Origin: Deltaproteobacteria bacterium
GTDB lineage: Bacteria; Myxococcota_A; Polyangia; Haliangiales; Haliangiaceae
Assembly: GCA_020630875.1 (NCBI GenBank)
Contig: JAHDIH010000005.1
Location: 62,001-126,000 of the forward strand
Direction of reading: 5' to 3'
Length of the DNA stretch: 64,000 nucleotides
Part shown: piece by piece, positions 53,609 to 63,644 of the stretch
Layout: each line of letters starts with the position of its first letter
Numbering within the stretch: position 1 is the first letter of the stretch
Notes under the pieces: model-generated
What the model saw: only the letters and a program-made list of their open reading frames with translations
Told to the model about the DNA's origin: nothing
Databases searched by the model: none
Program-made: the position numbers and the translations under genes

Positions 53609-55021
53609 ATGAAAATAAACGATGTAATTAAGTATGCAAACGAAAATGGTGCCAAGATGGTGGACTTCAAGTTCATCGACTCTCCTGGCCAGTGGCAACA
53701 CATCACGTATCCGATAGGTCGCTTAGAAGAAGGTCTAGAAGATGGTTTTGGCTTTGATGGCTCTAGTATTCGAGGTTGGCAGGCGATTCATAACTCTGAC
53801 CTCTTGATGATGCCGGATCCGAAGACGGCAATGATGGATCCGTTTCTTTCCACACCAACTTTATCGCTGACGTGCAACATCGTTGATCCCATCACCAAAC
53901 AACCTTACGGAAGGTGCCCGAGAGGGCTGGCAATGCGAGCAGAAGCGTACCTTCGTAGCACGGGGATTGCTGACACCGCATATTTTGGCCCAGAGGCAGA
54001 ATTTTTTGTTTTTGATAGTATCCAATTTGGCGAAGGCCCAAACGAGGCTTTCTTTCATGTAGATTCGTCTGAGGGGCGCTGGAATACTGGCACAAGTGAG
54101 CCTGGTGGCAACCTCGGACACAAGCCCAACTTTAAAGGAGGGTACTTTCCTGTTTCTCCGATAGACTCGATGACCGATCTTCGTACCGACATGTGCCTCG
54201 TCATGCAAAAAGTTGGAATCGATGTAGAGACCCATCACCATGAAGTTGGTACCGCAGGGCAAGCAGAAATTGACATGAGGTTCGATCAGCTTACTAGCAT
54301 GGCCGACCAAATGATGTGGTTCAAGTACGTCGTGAAGAATGTTGCCAAAGCCGCAGGCAAGTCAGCCACCTTCATGCCCAAGCCCCTCTTTGGGGATAAT
54401 GGCAGCGGAATGCACACGCATATGTCGCTTTGGAAAGGTGGTAATCCACTTTTTGCAGGCGACGCCTACGCAGGGCTGTCAGAGATGGCACTGTACTATA
54501 TCGGTGGAGTACTAAAACACGCCCCGGCGCTAAGTGCGTTGGCGAATCCTTCTATGAACAGTTACAAGCGGCTTGTCCCAGGCTTTGAGGCGCCAGTCAG
54601 TCTTGCTTATTCAGCTAGGAACCGGTCAGCGGCCATTAGAATCCCGATTGTCGGTACTTCCCCTAAATCAAAGCGCATCGAGTTTAGGTCTCCAGATCCT
54701 ACGGCCAATCCTTACTTGGCTTTCGCAGCAATGATGATGGCGGGGCTGGATGGTATCGAAAATAAGATCCATCCGGGTGAGCCATTGGATAAGGATATTT
54801 ACGCTTTATCTCCTGAAGAATTGAAGGACGTCCCGCAATTGCCTACGTCACTTCCTGCGGCGCTTGAAGCGTTAAGAGAAGATAATGAGTTCCTATTGAA
54901 AGGCGATGTATTTACGCCTGACATCTTAGATGCGTGGATTGACTACAAGTATGAAAATGAAGTCAACTATGTTCGGTTACGCCCCGTGCCTGCCGAATTT
55001 GCACTCTATTATGACGTTTAA
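53609..55021 (+). CDS. glnA: glutamine synthetase type I
   Basis: Makes glutamine from glutamate, ammonia and ATP. The 470 residues include [21 protein letters not shown] (metal site), [25 protein letters not shown], and Tyr398 in [12 protein letters not shown], which aligns with the E. coli adenylylation Tyr397, so control by GlnE-type adenylylation is possible. AAGGAC sits just before the ATG. Transcribed with glnB. Confidence 0.98.
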   Translation: MKINDVIKYANENGAKMVDFKFIDSPGQWQHITYPIGRLEEGLEDGFGFDGSSIRGWQAIHNSDLLMMPDPKTAMMDPFLSTPTLSLTCNIVDPITKQPYGRCPRGLAMRAEAYLRSTGIADTAYFGPEAEFFVFDSIQFGEGPNEAFFHVDSSEGRWNTGTSEPGGNLGHKPNFKGGYFPVSPIDSMTDLRTDMCLVMQKVGIDVETHHHEVGTAGQAEIDMRFDQLTSMADQMMWFKYVVKNVAKAAGKSATFMPKPLFGDNGSGMHTHMSLWKGGNPLFAGDAYAGLSEMALYYIGGVLKHAPALSALANPSMNSYKRLVPGFEAPVSLAYSARNRSAAIRIPIVGTSPKSKRIEFRSPDPTANPYLAFAAMMMAGLDGIENKIHPGEPLDKDIYALSPEELKDVPQLPTSLPAALEALREDNEFLLKGDVFTPDILDAWIDYKYENEVNYVRLRPVPAEFALYYDV

Positions 55022-55054
55022 CGCGTCGTTCCCAGCGTAAAGTAGCCCGATAAC

Positions 55055-55084
55055 TTGTAACCTCCGCCTTCTAAACACTATAAT
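55055..55084 (+). promoter_or_regulatory. candidate sigma-70 promoter for the methyltransferase gene
   Basis: TTGTAA (55055-55060), 18-base spacer, perfect TATAAT (55079-55084). The leader to the ATG at 55166 is about 75 bases. The 144-base gap shows no glnA terminator. Confidence 0.5.
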
Positions 55085-55165
55085 TAGGAGCGCGGGGGGC
55101 TATTTTCCTTCCACGTGATTTCGGATAGGGGCGGGAGATAGACGTGCATAAGCTGGGATTAAATC

Positions 55166-56266
55166 ATGAGTGAGGAAACACGACGAGCATCGTCGGGGGT
55201 GCGGGTGCCCGATGACGAAGTACGTCGCGAACGTAGTGATGACACGGTCATCGACTCTACTCCTCCAGTTACCGAAGAAGCTGCAGAAGCGATAGCCGCT
55301 AGTGCAGCCAAAGCCAAAGAGAAGCGTCTGCAGACTCTAGCCCTCAATGAAGACGATATTGAAGAGCTTCGTAGTAGTTTACCCGATGCCGCGCCAACAC
55401 CAATCCCTAAAGAAGAGAGTGGCGAGGTCGTCGGCGACGAGGTGATGATCGAAGAAGTGGACAAGTCAAAGGCTAAGCCTCCAGCACCTCCACCATCCCA
55501 AGAGCCTACTAAAGCGGCAGAGAAGCAATGGTTTGAGACCATCTTTGACGAAGATTACTTGCGAACGCTTCCGTATCTGACACCTCAGGTTACCAAGCTC
55601 GAGGCGGACTTCGTCAAGACTGCGCTGGATGCCAAAGTAGGCAGTCAGATTTTAGACCTGGGATGCGGATACGGCCGACATGCCATGGAGCTGGCGGCTC
55701 ATGGAATGCATGTGGTAGGACTCGATCTTTCGCTTCCTCTACTGCTAAGAGGTGCCGATGAGGCTCAGCGACGCGGTCTCAATATACATTTTGTTCATGG
55801 TGATATGCGAGAGTTGGCTTTCGATGGTCAATTTGATGGTGGTTACTGTTTATTTTCGACGTTTGGTTACTTCGAAGACAAGGTGAATAAAGCCTGCTTG
55901 CAAAGTATTTTTGATGCTCTTAAACCGGGAGCAAAGTTCGTATTTCAAATTTTGAATCGTGACTACTTAGTATCCGACTTGCCATCGCGAGTATGGTGGG
56001 AAGGTGACTCGTGCGTTGTACTTGAAGAAGTAGAATTCAATTACTTTTCCTCGCGTGTACTTTCCAATCGCTCAGTAGTGTTTGATGACGGTAGGCAACT
56101 TGAACAAGAAATTTCCTTTCGTGTATTTTCGTTACATGAAATTGGAAACCTTCTGCACGACGTTGGGTTCAGGATTACCGATATTTCAGGAACTATGCTG
56201 ACTCCAGGTAGGTTTTTGGGAGTTTACTCCAGAGAAATCGTCCTGACCGTCGAACGCCCAGAATAA
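55166..56266 (+). CDS. SAM-dependent class I methyltransferase with disordered N-terminal extension
   Basis: A 366-residue protein. Residues 1-120 are charged and Pro/Ala/Glu rich (TPPVTEEAAEAIAASAA, KPPAPPPSQEPTKAAE), without a domain I can name. From 121 it is a small-molecule methyltransferase of the ubiE/Methyltransf-25 type: WFETIFDEDYLRTLPYLT, motif I DLGCGYG (164-170) with Asp187 after the second strand, and VHGDMRELAFDGQFDGGYCLFSTFGYF split by the usual acidic residues. The substrate is unknown. It is 139 bases before the group-2 sigma gene. Confidence 0.85.
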   Translation: MSEETRRASSGVRVPDDEVRRERSDDTVIDSTPPVTEEAAEAIAASAAKAKEKRLQTLALNEDDIEELRSSLPDAAPTPIPKEESGEVVGDEVMIEEVDKSKAKPPAPPPSQEPTKAAEKQWFETIFDEDYLRTLPYLTPQVTKLEADFVKTALDAKVGSQILDLGCGYGRHAMELAAHGMHVVGLDLSLPLLLRGADEAQRRGLNIHFVHGDMRELAFDGQFDGGYCLFSTFGYFEDKVNKACLQSIFDALKPGAKFVFQILNRDYLVSDLPSRVWWEGDSCVVLEEVEFNYFSSRVLSNRSVVFDDGRQLEQEISFRVFSLHEIGNLLHDVGFRITDISGTMLTPGRFLGVYSREIVLTVERPE

Positions 56267-56405
56267 GTAACTGTGGTGAACCTCACAAAGATTGAGGGAA
56301 TAAATCGCCGGCTAACGGTGTTTCTGCTATGAGCGCACGATTTTTTAGCAAAAAATGCAAACTTTTTGTTGGGTTGGGCGTCTTAACTCATAGGAGGACC
56401 AAAAG

Positions 56406-57560
56406 ATGGCCGCAAATAAAGACAAAAAGAGCAAAGAAACAACCCTAGATCACTACTTCGGTGAAATGGCACAGGTATCCGTCCTGAAGCCTAAACAGGA
56501 GTTTGAGTACGCACGAGCTGTGGAAGAAGCAGATGCTCTCGTATGGATTGCGCTGCTTTCTCATAGTGTCCCTGGAAAGTTGGTCATTGACTGTATCAGG
56601 CAGGCTGAGCTGCTCTCATCGTCGGAACTTCAAGCGGTTAGTAAACTGATGCCTAAGCGCAATGCGATGTCGGCAAAGAGTCGCGCCGCATTGAGTCGAG
56701 TGGCAGAACAGCTAGCCATAGTTGATGTGGACCGCAAACAAGCTCAGTCGGTATGGCGCCTGCTAGTGGACAGTAAAGACGGCAAAGTCAGCAAGTCTTT
56801 AGAAACCTACTACTCCAATGTTGAAAATGCATTTGGTAAAGCACAGCGCGTGCGCGAGCAATTCGTAAAAGCCAATCTCAGATTAGTTGTCAGTATAGCT
56901 CGCAAGTACAACCATGGTCGATTGCCGCTAAGTGACCTGATTCAAGAAGGCAACTTGGGGTTAATCAAAGCAGTTGAACGGTACGATTACAGAAAAGGTT
57001 TTCGTTTTTCAACCTATGCTACCTGGTGGATTCGTCACGCTATATCTCGAGGTATCGCTGACAAGGCTAGGGTGGTGCGTCTTCCCGTGCACGTCCTAGA
57101 TGCGAAACAAAAGCTGAATAAAATTGAACGACGCCTCACACGCTCCTTGGGTAGAAAGCCGCTAGAGACTGAGGTAGCCATGGAGATGGACTTTTCCCTT
57201 GAGCAACTCACGCAGCTTAGGCAGTCGGCAGTGGATTACCATGTGTCGTTGGATGCAAGCGTCGGAGAGGAAGACGGTAGGGAACTTTCTGAACAAATTG
57301 AAGATCCAGACTCCGGAAGAGATTCTATTGAATCTGGAGTATCACTCCGAGCGTTAGTTAAACAAATGCAGCAGGTTCTGGTTGGGCTAAAACCTATTGA
57401 AGCCGACATTATCCGCTATCGTTTCGGACTGAACGGTTCTGACGAAGAAACCTTGAAGCAGATTGGCGAAAGGTACAACTTATCTCGTGAGCGCATACGC
57501 CAGCTGCAAGAGCAAGCTCTTGGCAAGATGCGACGAGCAATGATCCAGTACGCTGCCTAG
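56406..57560 (+). CDS. group-2 sigma-70 family RNA polymerase sigma factor
   Basis: A 384-residue sigma factor lacking the N-terminal region 1.1 of RpoD. Region 2 spans about 153-222 ([51 protein letters not shown]), region 3 about 225-300, and region 4 about 318-380 with the helix-turn-helix [21 protein letters not shown]. The first 150 residues contain a helical nonconserved insert, larger than in RpoS. A strong ribosome site AGGAGG (56392-56397) precedes the ATG. RpoS- or RpoH-like roles cannot be told apart. Its stop is one base from the convergent FHA gene stop. Confidence 0.92.
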   Translation: MAANKDKKSKETTLDHYFGEMAQVSVLKPKQEFEYARAVEEADALVWIALLSHSVPGKLVIDCIRQAELLSSSELQAVSKLMPKRNAMSAKSRAALSRVAEQLAIVDVDRKQAQSVWRLLVDSKDGKVSKSLETYYSNVENAFGKAQRVREQFVKANLRLVVSIARKYNHGRLPLSDLIQEGNLGLIKAVERYDYRKGFRFSTYATWWIRHAISRGIADKARVVRLPVHVLDAKQKLNKIERRLTRSLGRKPLETEVAMEMDFSLEQLTQLRQSAVDYHVSLDASVGEEDGRELSEQIEDPDSGRDSIESGVSLRALVKQMQQVLVGLKPIEADIIRYRFGLNGSDEETLKQIGERYNLSRERIRQLQEQALGKMRRAMIQYAA

Positions 57561-57561
57561 A

Positions 57562-58551
57562 TTAGCGATCGAATCTAAAGAGCTGTTGCCCCAAAAGTAC
57601 AAAGGTACCGGGGAACAGCTCTGTCTTCTTCGATATGCGAATGAACGTGCCGTTTGAACTTCCGAGATCGCTCAAGATGTAACTGCCGTCTTTCCTGGCG
57701 ACTTGTGCATGGAGCCCTGATACGTAGCCATCGTCGGGGAAATTGATGTCCCCTCGTTCTCGCCCTAAGGAGATACTATCGCTCAGTAGCGGAAAAGAAG
57801 AACCATCTACATCGTTGCCAATGACAACAGTAATTCTTCCCCAAAAACCAGGATTGGGACTCCCCATCACCTCGGTTCCATCTTCAGTAACTCCAGGCGT
57901 CATTAACTCGTCAAATCTTAGTAGCTCTTGGCCAATTCTAAATATTTGTCCACTATTAATCGGTTGGCCTTCTGTCATTTTCACAAAGACGCCATTTAAA
58001 CTACCGGTGTCGTTAACAAATGCCCCCTCGGGTCCAATGGTGAGTTCACAGTGTGCGGGCGAAAGATAACCATCGCTAGCGAAAACCTCACTGTGGTTAC
58101 GGCCCAAGACGTTAGTACCCTCTTCGAGATTGACGGTCTCTCCTTCTGAGCCATCTGGTCGAATTAGCGTCAGAATTGCAGCTGCAGAAGCGTCCACTTG
58201 CTCTTCTGGTTCTTTGACAGCAGCTTGTGCTTCTCGAACTTCGGCATCTGGCATTTTTCCGCCGCATTCGCCGCAGAATTTCGTCAACGACGTAGCCCCG
58301 CAGGTTGGACATTCTCTTGGACCGACGCTGCCGGGCCCCGCCTCGGTCGCGGGTCTTGGCACAGCTACTGGCTCTGGCATCTTTGCCGCCGCAGGAATTC
58401 CAGGTAGTGGATTTCCTGAGCCACCGCCGCCGTTGGGGGCGACTGTCTTTAGCGAACCAAGATCTTGATTCGCGGTAAGTTCAGCTCCGCACCCCAGGCA
58501 AAACTTGTAATGTGCTTGATTTTCTTTCCCGCATCTGTGGCAAACGACCAT
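57562..58551 (-). CDS. double-FHA protein with two N-terminal zinc ribbons
   Basis: A 329-residue protein. A zinc ribbon with Cys4, Cys7, Cys18 and Cys21 is followed by a Gly/Pro/Ala linker and a second ribbon with Cys81, Cys84, Cys93 and Cys96. Two forkhead-associated domains follow: 127-214 (LGRNHS, SPAHC, GSLNGVFVK) and 240-328 (LGRERGD, SGLHAQ, GSSNGTFIR). The second keeps all phosphothreonine-binding positions. FHA domains read Ser/Thr-kinase output; no such kinase is in the window. It is transcribed 13 bases after a second double-FHA gene. Cytoplasmic by all signs. Confidence 0.88.
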   Translation of the reverse strand: MVVCHRCGKENQAHYKFCLGCGAELTANQDLGSLKTVAPNGGGGSGNPLPGIPAAAKMPEPVAVPRPATEAGPGSVGPRECPTCGATSLTKFCGECGGKMPDAEVREAQAAVKEPEEQVDASAAAILTLIRPDGSEGETVNLEEGTNVLGRNHSEVFASDGYLSPAHCELTIGPEGAFVNDTGSLNGVFVKMTEGQPINSGQIFRIGQELLRFDELMTPGVTEDGTEVMGSPNPGFWGRITVVIGNDVDGSSFPLLSDSISLGRERGDINFPDDGYVSGLHAQVARKDGSYILSDLGSSNGTFIRISKKTELFPGTFVLLGQQLFRFDR

Positions 58552-58564
58552 ATCTAATTTTCAG

Positions 58565-59353
58565 CTAGACAATTTCCACACGCAAGAGCTGCTGTCCCAT
58601 AAAAATGTAATCCCCGTGCCGAAGCTCCTGTTCTTCCCTTATTTTTACAAAAGTTCCGTTTTTTGAGTTGAGATCGCTCAATTTCAATGTCGTACCTACG
58701 TTACCAATGTGGGCGTGACTGCCTGAGATAAAAGGGTCATCTGGAAAGTTGATCGTGTTTTCCTCACGGCCGACACTGCAGTTTCCTACGCAAAAGAAGC
58801 TTTGTCCTGGCGTCCCCCCCGCGAGCATTTGCGTTACCAAAAATCCTTGGCCAGTGGTGGGCGTCGCGTAAAAGTAAGTTCCGTCGTTGGTCAACTCTGG
58901 CTCCGTCAGCTCAGGCAGAGAATCAATCCTGAGACATTCCTGACCCACAAGAACGAAGCAGCCTGTTTCTATTTCTATTTCTCCCTGAACACGCAAGTAG
59001 ATTCCATTGACCGACCCTTCATCTCGAACGATGAGTTTTTGATCTCGGTACATAAAGTTGGCGTGCGTGGGGGATAAGTAGATGTCGTCGGGAAATGATA
59101 GAGCACAAGGACCGCGTCCTGCAAGGTGCTCCTCGCCGGCTAGATTGTAAGCAACCCCATCTTGGCCATCTCCGCTAATTACGACGAGTTTGGCTCTTGC
59201 GGCTTGCATAGCTCCATAGAACATCGTCTTCCGCCCCTTAGCTTTGGCCTTGTTGGCTTTTACTTCAAGTGAGATTTCGACGCCACAGGCGCATTGTTCA
59301 GTACCAAACGGGCTGAACAGGTCACAACTATCGCATACCAGTCCGATATCCAC
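58565..59353 (-). CDS. double-FHA protein with one degenerate zinc ribbon
   Basis: A 262-residue relative of the downstream neighbour. A compact Cys7-Cys10 and Cys21-Cys23 cluster opens the protein. FHA-1 covers about 54-144 (AGRGPC, SPTHAN, GSVNGIYL); FHA-2 covers about 170-260 (VGREENT, SGSHAH, NSKNGTFVK). FHA-2 retains the Arg, Ser-His and Asn of the phosphothreonine site. FHA-1 also keeps Arg80, Ser94 and His97, but its loop differs. It lies 36 bases after the TPR/HEAT gene and is probably co-transcribed with it. Confidence 0.85.
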   Translation of the reverse strand: MDIGLVCDSCDLFSPFGTEQCACGVEISLEVKANKAKAKGRKTMFYGAMQAARAKLVVISGDGQDGVAYNLAGEEHLAGRGPCALSFPDDIYLSPTHANFMYRDQKLIVRDEGSVNGIYLRVQGEIEIETGCFVLVGQECLRIDSLPELTEPELTNDGTYFYATPTTGQGFLVTQMLAGGTPGQSFFCVGNCSVGREENTINFPDDPFISGSHAHIGNVGTTLKLSDLNSKNGTFVKIREEQELRHGDYIFMGQQLLRVEIV

Positions 59354-59389
59354 TTTGAGATGGTAGCCGGGGCCAAGACTACAAACAAC

Positions 59390-62300
59390 TTATTCAGGCG
59401 ATTTGTGCAGAGACTTTGCGAATTTTGATACCGCAGAATTGGGATCTGAAGTCATCTTTTCCGATGCGTCACGAGCCTGAGAGGGAGCTACTTGTGCCAG
59501 CTTCTTCAAAGCTGCCAGTCTTATTGTTGCTACCTCACTATTTAAGTTTTGAGCTAGCCATTCTCTGTCTGCGTCAATTGCTGCTTCGATCAGCGCCATC
59601 GTAATGGGGGCGAGTGGAGATTTTCTTAGTCTGGCAAGATCGACGTTGTTAATATTCCTTCGACCGGACGTAATCCCAATGGTGATTATCCTGTGGTCGT
59701 GGTGGGCCAAAGCGCGGGTCTGAATTTGCTGCTGCCTTCCCCTTGCATAATTGTTACGGCCAGTTTGGTAGGCTTCGTATGCCGCGAGTTGTACAACGAT
59801 AGGTTGATCGAGCGCGGTTGCAAGCGATAACCACTGATCGGAGCCCAGGGGAACCGTTAGCCTCGTAAAGGCTAATTGGGTCGGGATTGGCAGTGTGGAG
59901 AAGGTGGCAGCAGCTTCGGCGGAGATGGAATTTACGAGATGCTCCGTGATGCTGCGTTCCCTCGCTCGCTGCTGGGACGATAAGTTGGTAGAGGTGTCAA
60001 AGAATGGAGACGCTTGAGCAAGGGTTGCCAGCGCCCGTTGAATGGCAAAGTTATCTTTGAGAGCTTCGCGCATTACTCCAGCGAGGTAGTCCTTCGAGGT
60101 GCTGAGGGTCCCTAGCGTGGCTTCTACTTCAGCTTCGTTCAACCCTGGAGCGATACCAGTTGCTAGCAATGAGGTGGCATCGGCATCGACGATTCTCAGT
60201 CGGGCGACAGCGCGTTCGCGGTCTCGTCCGGTAAGAATGATTTTTAAGAGAGTCTTTGCATCTTTGGAGTCCAGGGTTGCTGTGGCAACCGCCCTTAATG
60301 CATGATGGTGGTGACTCAGGTAGTTCTTGCGAACAGAAAGAGGCAACGCAGCCAAGCAAGTTGCTCTGATTTCGCTGCTGTAAATACCACCTGCAACGAT
60401 TTCTTTCACTTTGGTCTGGACCTTAGGCCGTGGCGTGCGCATCCCCGCGCAAGCTCTCTCGATAATTCTCGGGTTCTGAGTATTCAAAGCTTCTAACAAG
60501 ATGTCATCTGTCGAGGCATGTGGAAGACCCGCAAGGCCGTATGCTGCTATTGCGCGCAGAGATTGATCGGGACTCTTGTAGATGCCTTTTAAGTGCGGAA
60601 TTGCCGACTTTTTGCGAGCGGACGCTATCATCTGCCAAGCTTGGACACGGAGCTTTAACTTTGACTTTGCGTCATCGGACTTAGCAAAGGTGACAATGGT
60701 ATTGATGTTGTCTGCCCCAAGCTGATCGAGCATTAGTAGGGCATCCGCTTTCATAGCGGGGGAGGAGGTCGGGGCGACAAGCAGTCTCAGCAGCAGCGGT
60801 GTGGCGCGATGCTTCACACGCTTTCGTTCGTTATCAGAATTTTGGATCTTAGGAATGTAACGCCGGTACAACTCTATGAGCGCACTACTAAAAGTCGGCT
60901 TGTGCGAAAAAGTGGCGGCAAGTGGCGCCAAGTCCTTTTCAAGGCCACCTAAGTCACCTCTTAAGTCATCGATCAATATCGCTTCACGGGCAGCGGTCTC
61001 CAAAATATGCTCGTTTGTAGAACGCCGAAGAACTCCTCGGTAGAGCTGCGAGGCCCGGTCTGGTTTGTCTTGATACAGGGCCGCGAGTTTTAGTGCGGCG
61101 CTGTTGTTATTGGGTTGCATTTTTAGGACGATTTCGAAGTTTTCGATAGCATCACTGTAGCGCTGCATGTCCAAATAACGCTCGGCGAGTTTTTGATAAG
61201 CGGCTGGGTCGTTCTTTGACTCTGAAAGTGCCAGCTTGGCATAGCGCAAGGCTTCGTCATCTTGGACATCTTCAGCTTTTATCTCCGCGATTCTGCTGAA
61301 AACTTCCTTTTGCCTCGAGGGCGCCAGCCTTGCGACTTCTAGCCATTGCGTCACGGCTTTGTCTAATTGCCGTTGCTCCTGCAACAGCGACGCGTATTTT
61401 TCTCTAAGGGCGACGTTTTTTGGTTCTTTGACTACCAAATCGGCCATTGTTTTTTCAGCCTTTGGTCCTTGTCCTAGCTCTTCGTAACCGGCGGCGAGTA
61501 GTAACCACGCGGTCCGGTCATTGGATTTTTGCCGTTCCCATATCTGAATTTTGGGAGGAAGCCTTCGGGCGTAGGCGAGCATCCTTACGTACCTTTGAAT
61601 TGCTTCGTCTCGTAGTACCGGGTCGTCTCGCTTTTCGGCAATCGCCAAAATCTGCTCCCAGTCAGCACTTGCTCGGTGAAATTGTTTTGCCCGTGACAGA
61701 AGAATGGCTCTTTCGCGCAGGTACTTCTCATTGTCAGGTTTGAGCACGATGGCTTTAGTGTAGTTTTTTAGTGCTTGTGCCACTTGTCCATGGTTGGCAT
61801 AGGTGTTTCCAAGCAGTGCGAAGTTCTCGTGATTGCCTCGTTTTCCGATTTTTTCCCATGTCGCAAACGCCAATTTGGTTTTGTCGTAGAGGTGATAATG
61901 TTCTCCAAGCGATACCAAGTGGTACGGATCGCTGGGGTCGATTCGAACCAGTTGCAGTAGGGTGCTTTCTGCCAATTTGGGTTTGCCCCACTGAGTGTAG
62001 ATGTCGGCAAGCATGGCCAAGGTGCCGGGATCGCCGGAAAACCTTTTACGAAGTCGAGCCGCGATCGGCAGCGCTTTGTTGGTATCTCCCACTCTGTGGT
62101 ATTTTTGAGCGAGGTCAATTTGAATTCGCGCTTCGCCAGGCGCAATCTTAGCGAGACGCTCTTGTGCCGCAATGGTGGCTTTGGTCTCTCCCATGGTCTC
62201 TAGCAGCTTGACCAAGCGATGGTGCGTGTCGAGCTCATGAGGACTTTTCTTAATCGCTTGTTGGTAGTAGTTACGCGCTTTTGTAAGCAAGCCTGTTTCT

Positions 62301-63190
62301 TCGCTCAATTGAGCCAGGATGTCGTATTCAAAGTATCCACGCTTTTTCCACTTGTTCTCAAGCTTGGCGAGCAGCGGACGCGTGTCTCCTCTAGCGCGAT
62401 AAATCGAAATTATTCTTGTGGTGACATCACGTCTCAAGTAGTGGTTGGGTTTTAGTTTAGCCAAAAGTGCGTCGTAGGCCTCCAGCGCTTTTTCTGGCGC
62501 TCCCTGGCTCTCTCGCACGCTACCGATTCTAGCCAGAACTTCAAACCGACGAGGCGGGTCGGCAGATAACTTTTTTGCTGCGGTCTGGTAATTCGCTACA
62601 GCATCGTCAAACTGTTTGTTTTGTTCCTGGAGTTCCGCAAGCTGAATGAGATTGGTTGGACTATTGGTCGAAAGTTTCTTTTGAAATGATATGGCGTCGC
62701 TGAGACGTTTGTCAGCAACTGCGTTTCGAACAAGTAGTCTAAGAATTTCATTTTTCCTTTTGGGGAGATTGGCAAGTGCGTTGCTTCCCGCGTTTTCTGC
62801 AAGCTTGTATCGGGCCGACTGAAAGTAAGCCTCCGCTCGCATTAGGTGGAGACGTCCGTCGTTAGGTCTTAGTTTTTGCGCTTTCTCAAAATAGGAGAGG
62901 GCGGCATCACGGTCGCTTTGGCGTAACTTTATCTTTCCTGAGACCACGAGGGAGGCGCCATCAGTCCTCGATGCGTATTCTCCCGCAAGCTTTTTTATCG
63001 AACGATATTTGCGATAGGAGGATAGTAACTTTCGCAAAGCACCGCTGTCATGAGGATTTCGTTTCAGTATCCCTTTGTAGCGAGCCATCACTTTTTTGTC
63101 GAACGGATCGCGTGTGACGCCCCAGTCCTGAGACAAGGCCGGTTGAACAATACTGAGAGAGATTAGTAGCAGTAGCAGACGTCGACCCAT
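59390..63190 (-). CDS. exported TPR/HEAT-repeat protein (about 1266 residues)
   Basis: A large solenoid protein. A signal peptide (RRLLLLLISLSIVQPALSQ, cleaved near residue 20) is followed by TPR repeats from about residue 50 to 740 (DAALSYFEKAQKLRPNDGR, QALKNYTKAIVLKPDNEKY, DAIENFEIVLKMQPNNNS), then HEAT/armadillo-type helical pairs from about 800 to 1260 (AIAAYGLAGLPHASTDDIL, VATIRLAALKKLAQVAPSQA). It probably scaffolds protein complexes in the periplasm. ATG 63190 is used; a TTG one codon earlier exists. It is 33 bases after the PilZ gene and heads the two FHA genes. Confidence 0.8.
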   Translation of the reverse strand: MGRRLLLLLISLSIVQPALSQDWGVTRDPFDKKVMARYKGILKRNPHDSGALRKLLSSYRKYRSIKKLAGEYASRTDGASLVVSGKIKLRQSDRDAALSYFEKAQKLRPNDGRLHLMRAEAYFQSARYKLAENAGSNALANLPKRKNEILRLLVRNAVADKRLSDAISFQKKLSTNSPTNLIQLAELQEQNKQFDDAVANYQTAAKKLSADPPRRFEVLARIGSVRESQGAPEKALEAYDALLAKLKPNHYLRRDVTTRIISIYRARGDTRPLLAKLENKWKKRGYFEYDILAQLSEETGLLTKARNYYQQAIKKSPHELDTHHRLVKLLETMGETKATIAAQERLAKIAPGEARIQIDLAQKYHRVGDTNKALPIAARLRKRFSGDPGTLAMLADIYTQWGKPKLAESTLLQLVRIDPSDPYHLVSLGEHYHLYDKTKLAFATWEKIGKRGNHENFALLGNTYANHGQVAQALKNYTKAIVLKPDNEKYLRERAILLSRAKQFHRASADWEQILAIAEKRDDPVLRDEAIQRYVRMLAYARRLPPKIQIWERQKSNDRTAWLLLAAGYEELGQGPKAEKTMADLVVKEPKNVALREKYASLLQEQRQLDKAVTQWLEVARLAPSRQKEVFSRIAEIKAEDVQDDEALRYAKLALSESKNDPAAYQKLAERYLDMQRYSDAIENFEIVLKMQPNNNSAALKLAALYQDKPDRASQLYRGVLRRSTNEHILETAAREAILIDDLRGDLGGLEKDLAPLAATFSHKPTFSSALIELYRRYIPKIQNSDNERKRVKHRATPLLLRLLVAPTSSPAMKADALLMLDQLGADNINTIVTFAKSDDAKSKLKLRVQAWQMIASARKKSAIPHLKGIYKSPDQSLRAIAAYGLAGLPHASTDDILLEALNTQNPRIIERACAGMRTPRPKVQTKVKEIVAGGIYSSEIRATCLAALPLSVRKNYLSHHHHALRAVATATLDSKDAKTLLKIILTGRDRERAVARLRIVDADATSLLATGIAPGLNEAEVEATLGTLSTSKDYLAGVMREALKDNFAIQRALATLAQASPFFDTSTNLSSQQRARERSITEHLVNSISAEAAATFSTLPIPTQLAFTRLTVPLGSDQWLSLATALDQPIVVQLAAYEAYQTGRNNYARGRQQQIQTRALAHHDHRIITIGITSGRRNINNVDLARLRKSPLAPITMALIEAAIDADREWLAQNLNSEVATIRLAALKKLAQVAPSQARDASEKMTSDPNSAVSKFAKSLHKSPE

Positions 63191-63223
63191 CAACGCCTAG
63201 TATAGCGCGCTAGACTAATGCCG

Positions 63224-63565
63224 CTAGTTGCTTTGGCAAAAAGCTCGGAGTCTTCGAATATCCGCCTGGCATCCGTCGATTAGCTTGAAACCGAGACGGT
63301 GGGCGCCTTGGCCTTCTATAACGCGGCTGACGCTACCTACAAGCCACAGTGACTCACCACCGGGCAAATGAGGCATTTCTAATTCGAAGGGGAGAATACA
63401 CCCCGTGGAGATAGGCTTTAAGGCCAACGCCCACATTCCGTTGGCACTAATGCTATCAACCCGGAGGTGATGAGCTCGGTCGTCCATGAAATGGATCGCT
63501 CGCGTATCAGTTGAAATACGCCCTGAGTGCCTTCTGTCATCGTAAACGTCCAATAATCTCCCCAT
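63224..63565 (-). CDS. PilZ-domain protein
   Basis: A 113-residue (125 if TTG 63601 is used) single-domain protein. RRHSGR near the N-terminus and DSISANGMWA further on match the RxxxR and D/NxSxxG c-di-GMP motifs of PilZ loosely; ILPFELEMPHLPGG, VGSVSRVIEG and RLGFKLIDG are barrel strands. Binding of c-di-GMP is plausible but unproven. ATG 63565 is chosen because the motif begins soon after; neither start has a good ribosome site. It opens the leftward cluster with TPR/HEAT and FHA genes. Confidence 0.72.
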   Translation of the reverse strand: MGRLLDVYDDRRHSGRISTDTRAIHFMDDRAHHLRVDSISANGMWALALKPISTGCILPFELEMPHLPGGESLWLVGSVSRVIEGQGAHRLGFKLIDGCQADIRRLRAFCQSN

Positions 63566-63644
63566 GTAGGATACTGTCGCACATGTGTCGGGAATGACCA
63601 AATAATCGGTTGATTGCCAGGTTCAGGGGTGATATTTCCAATTC

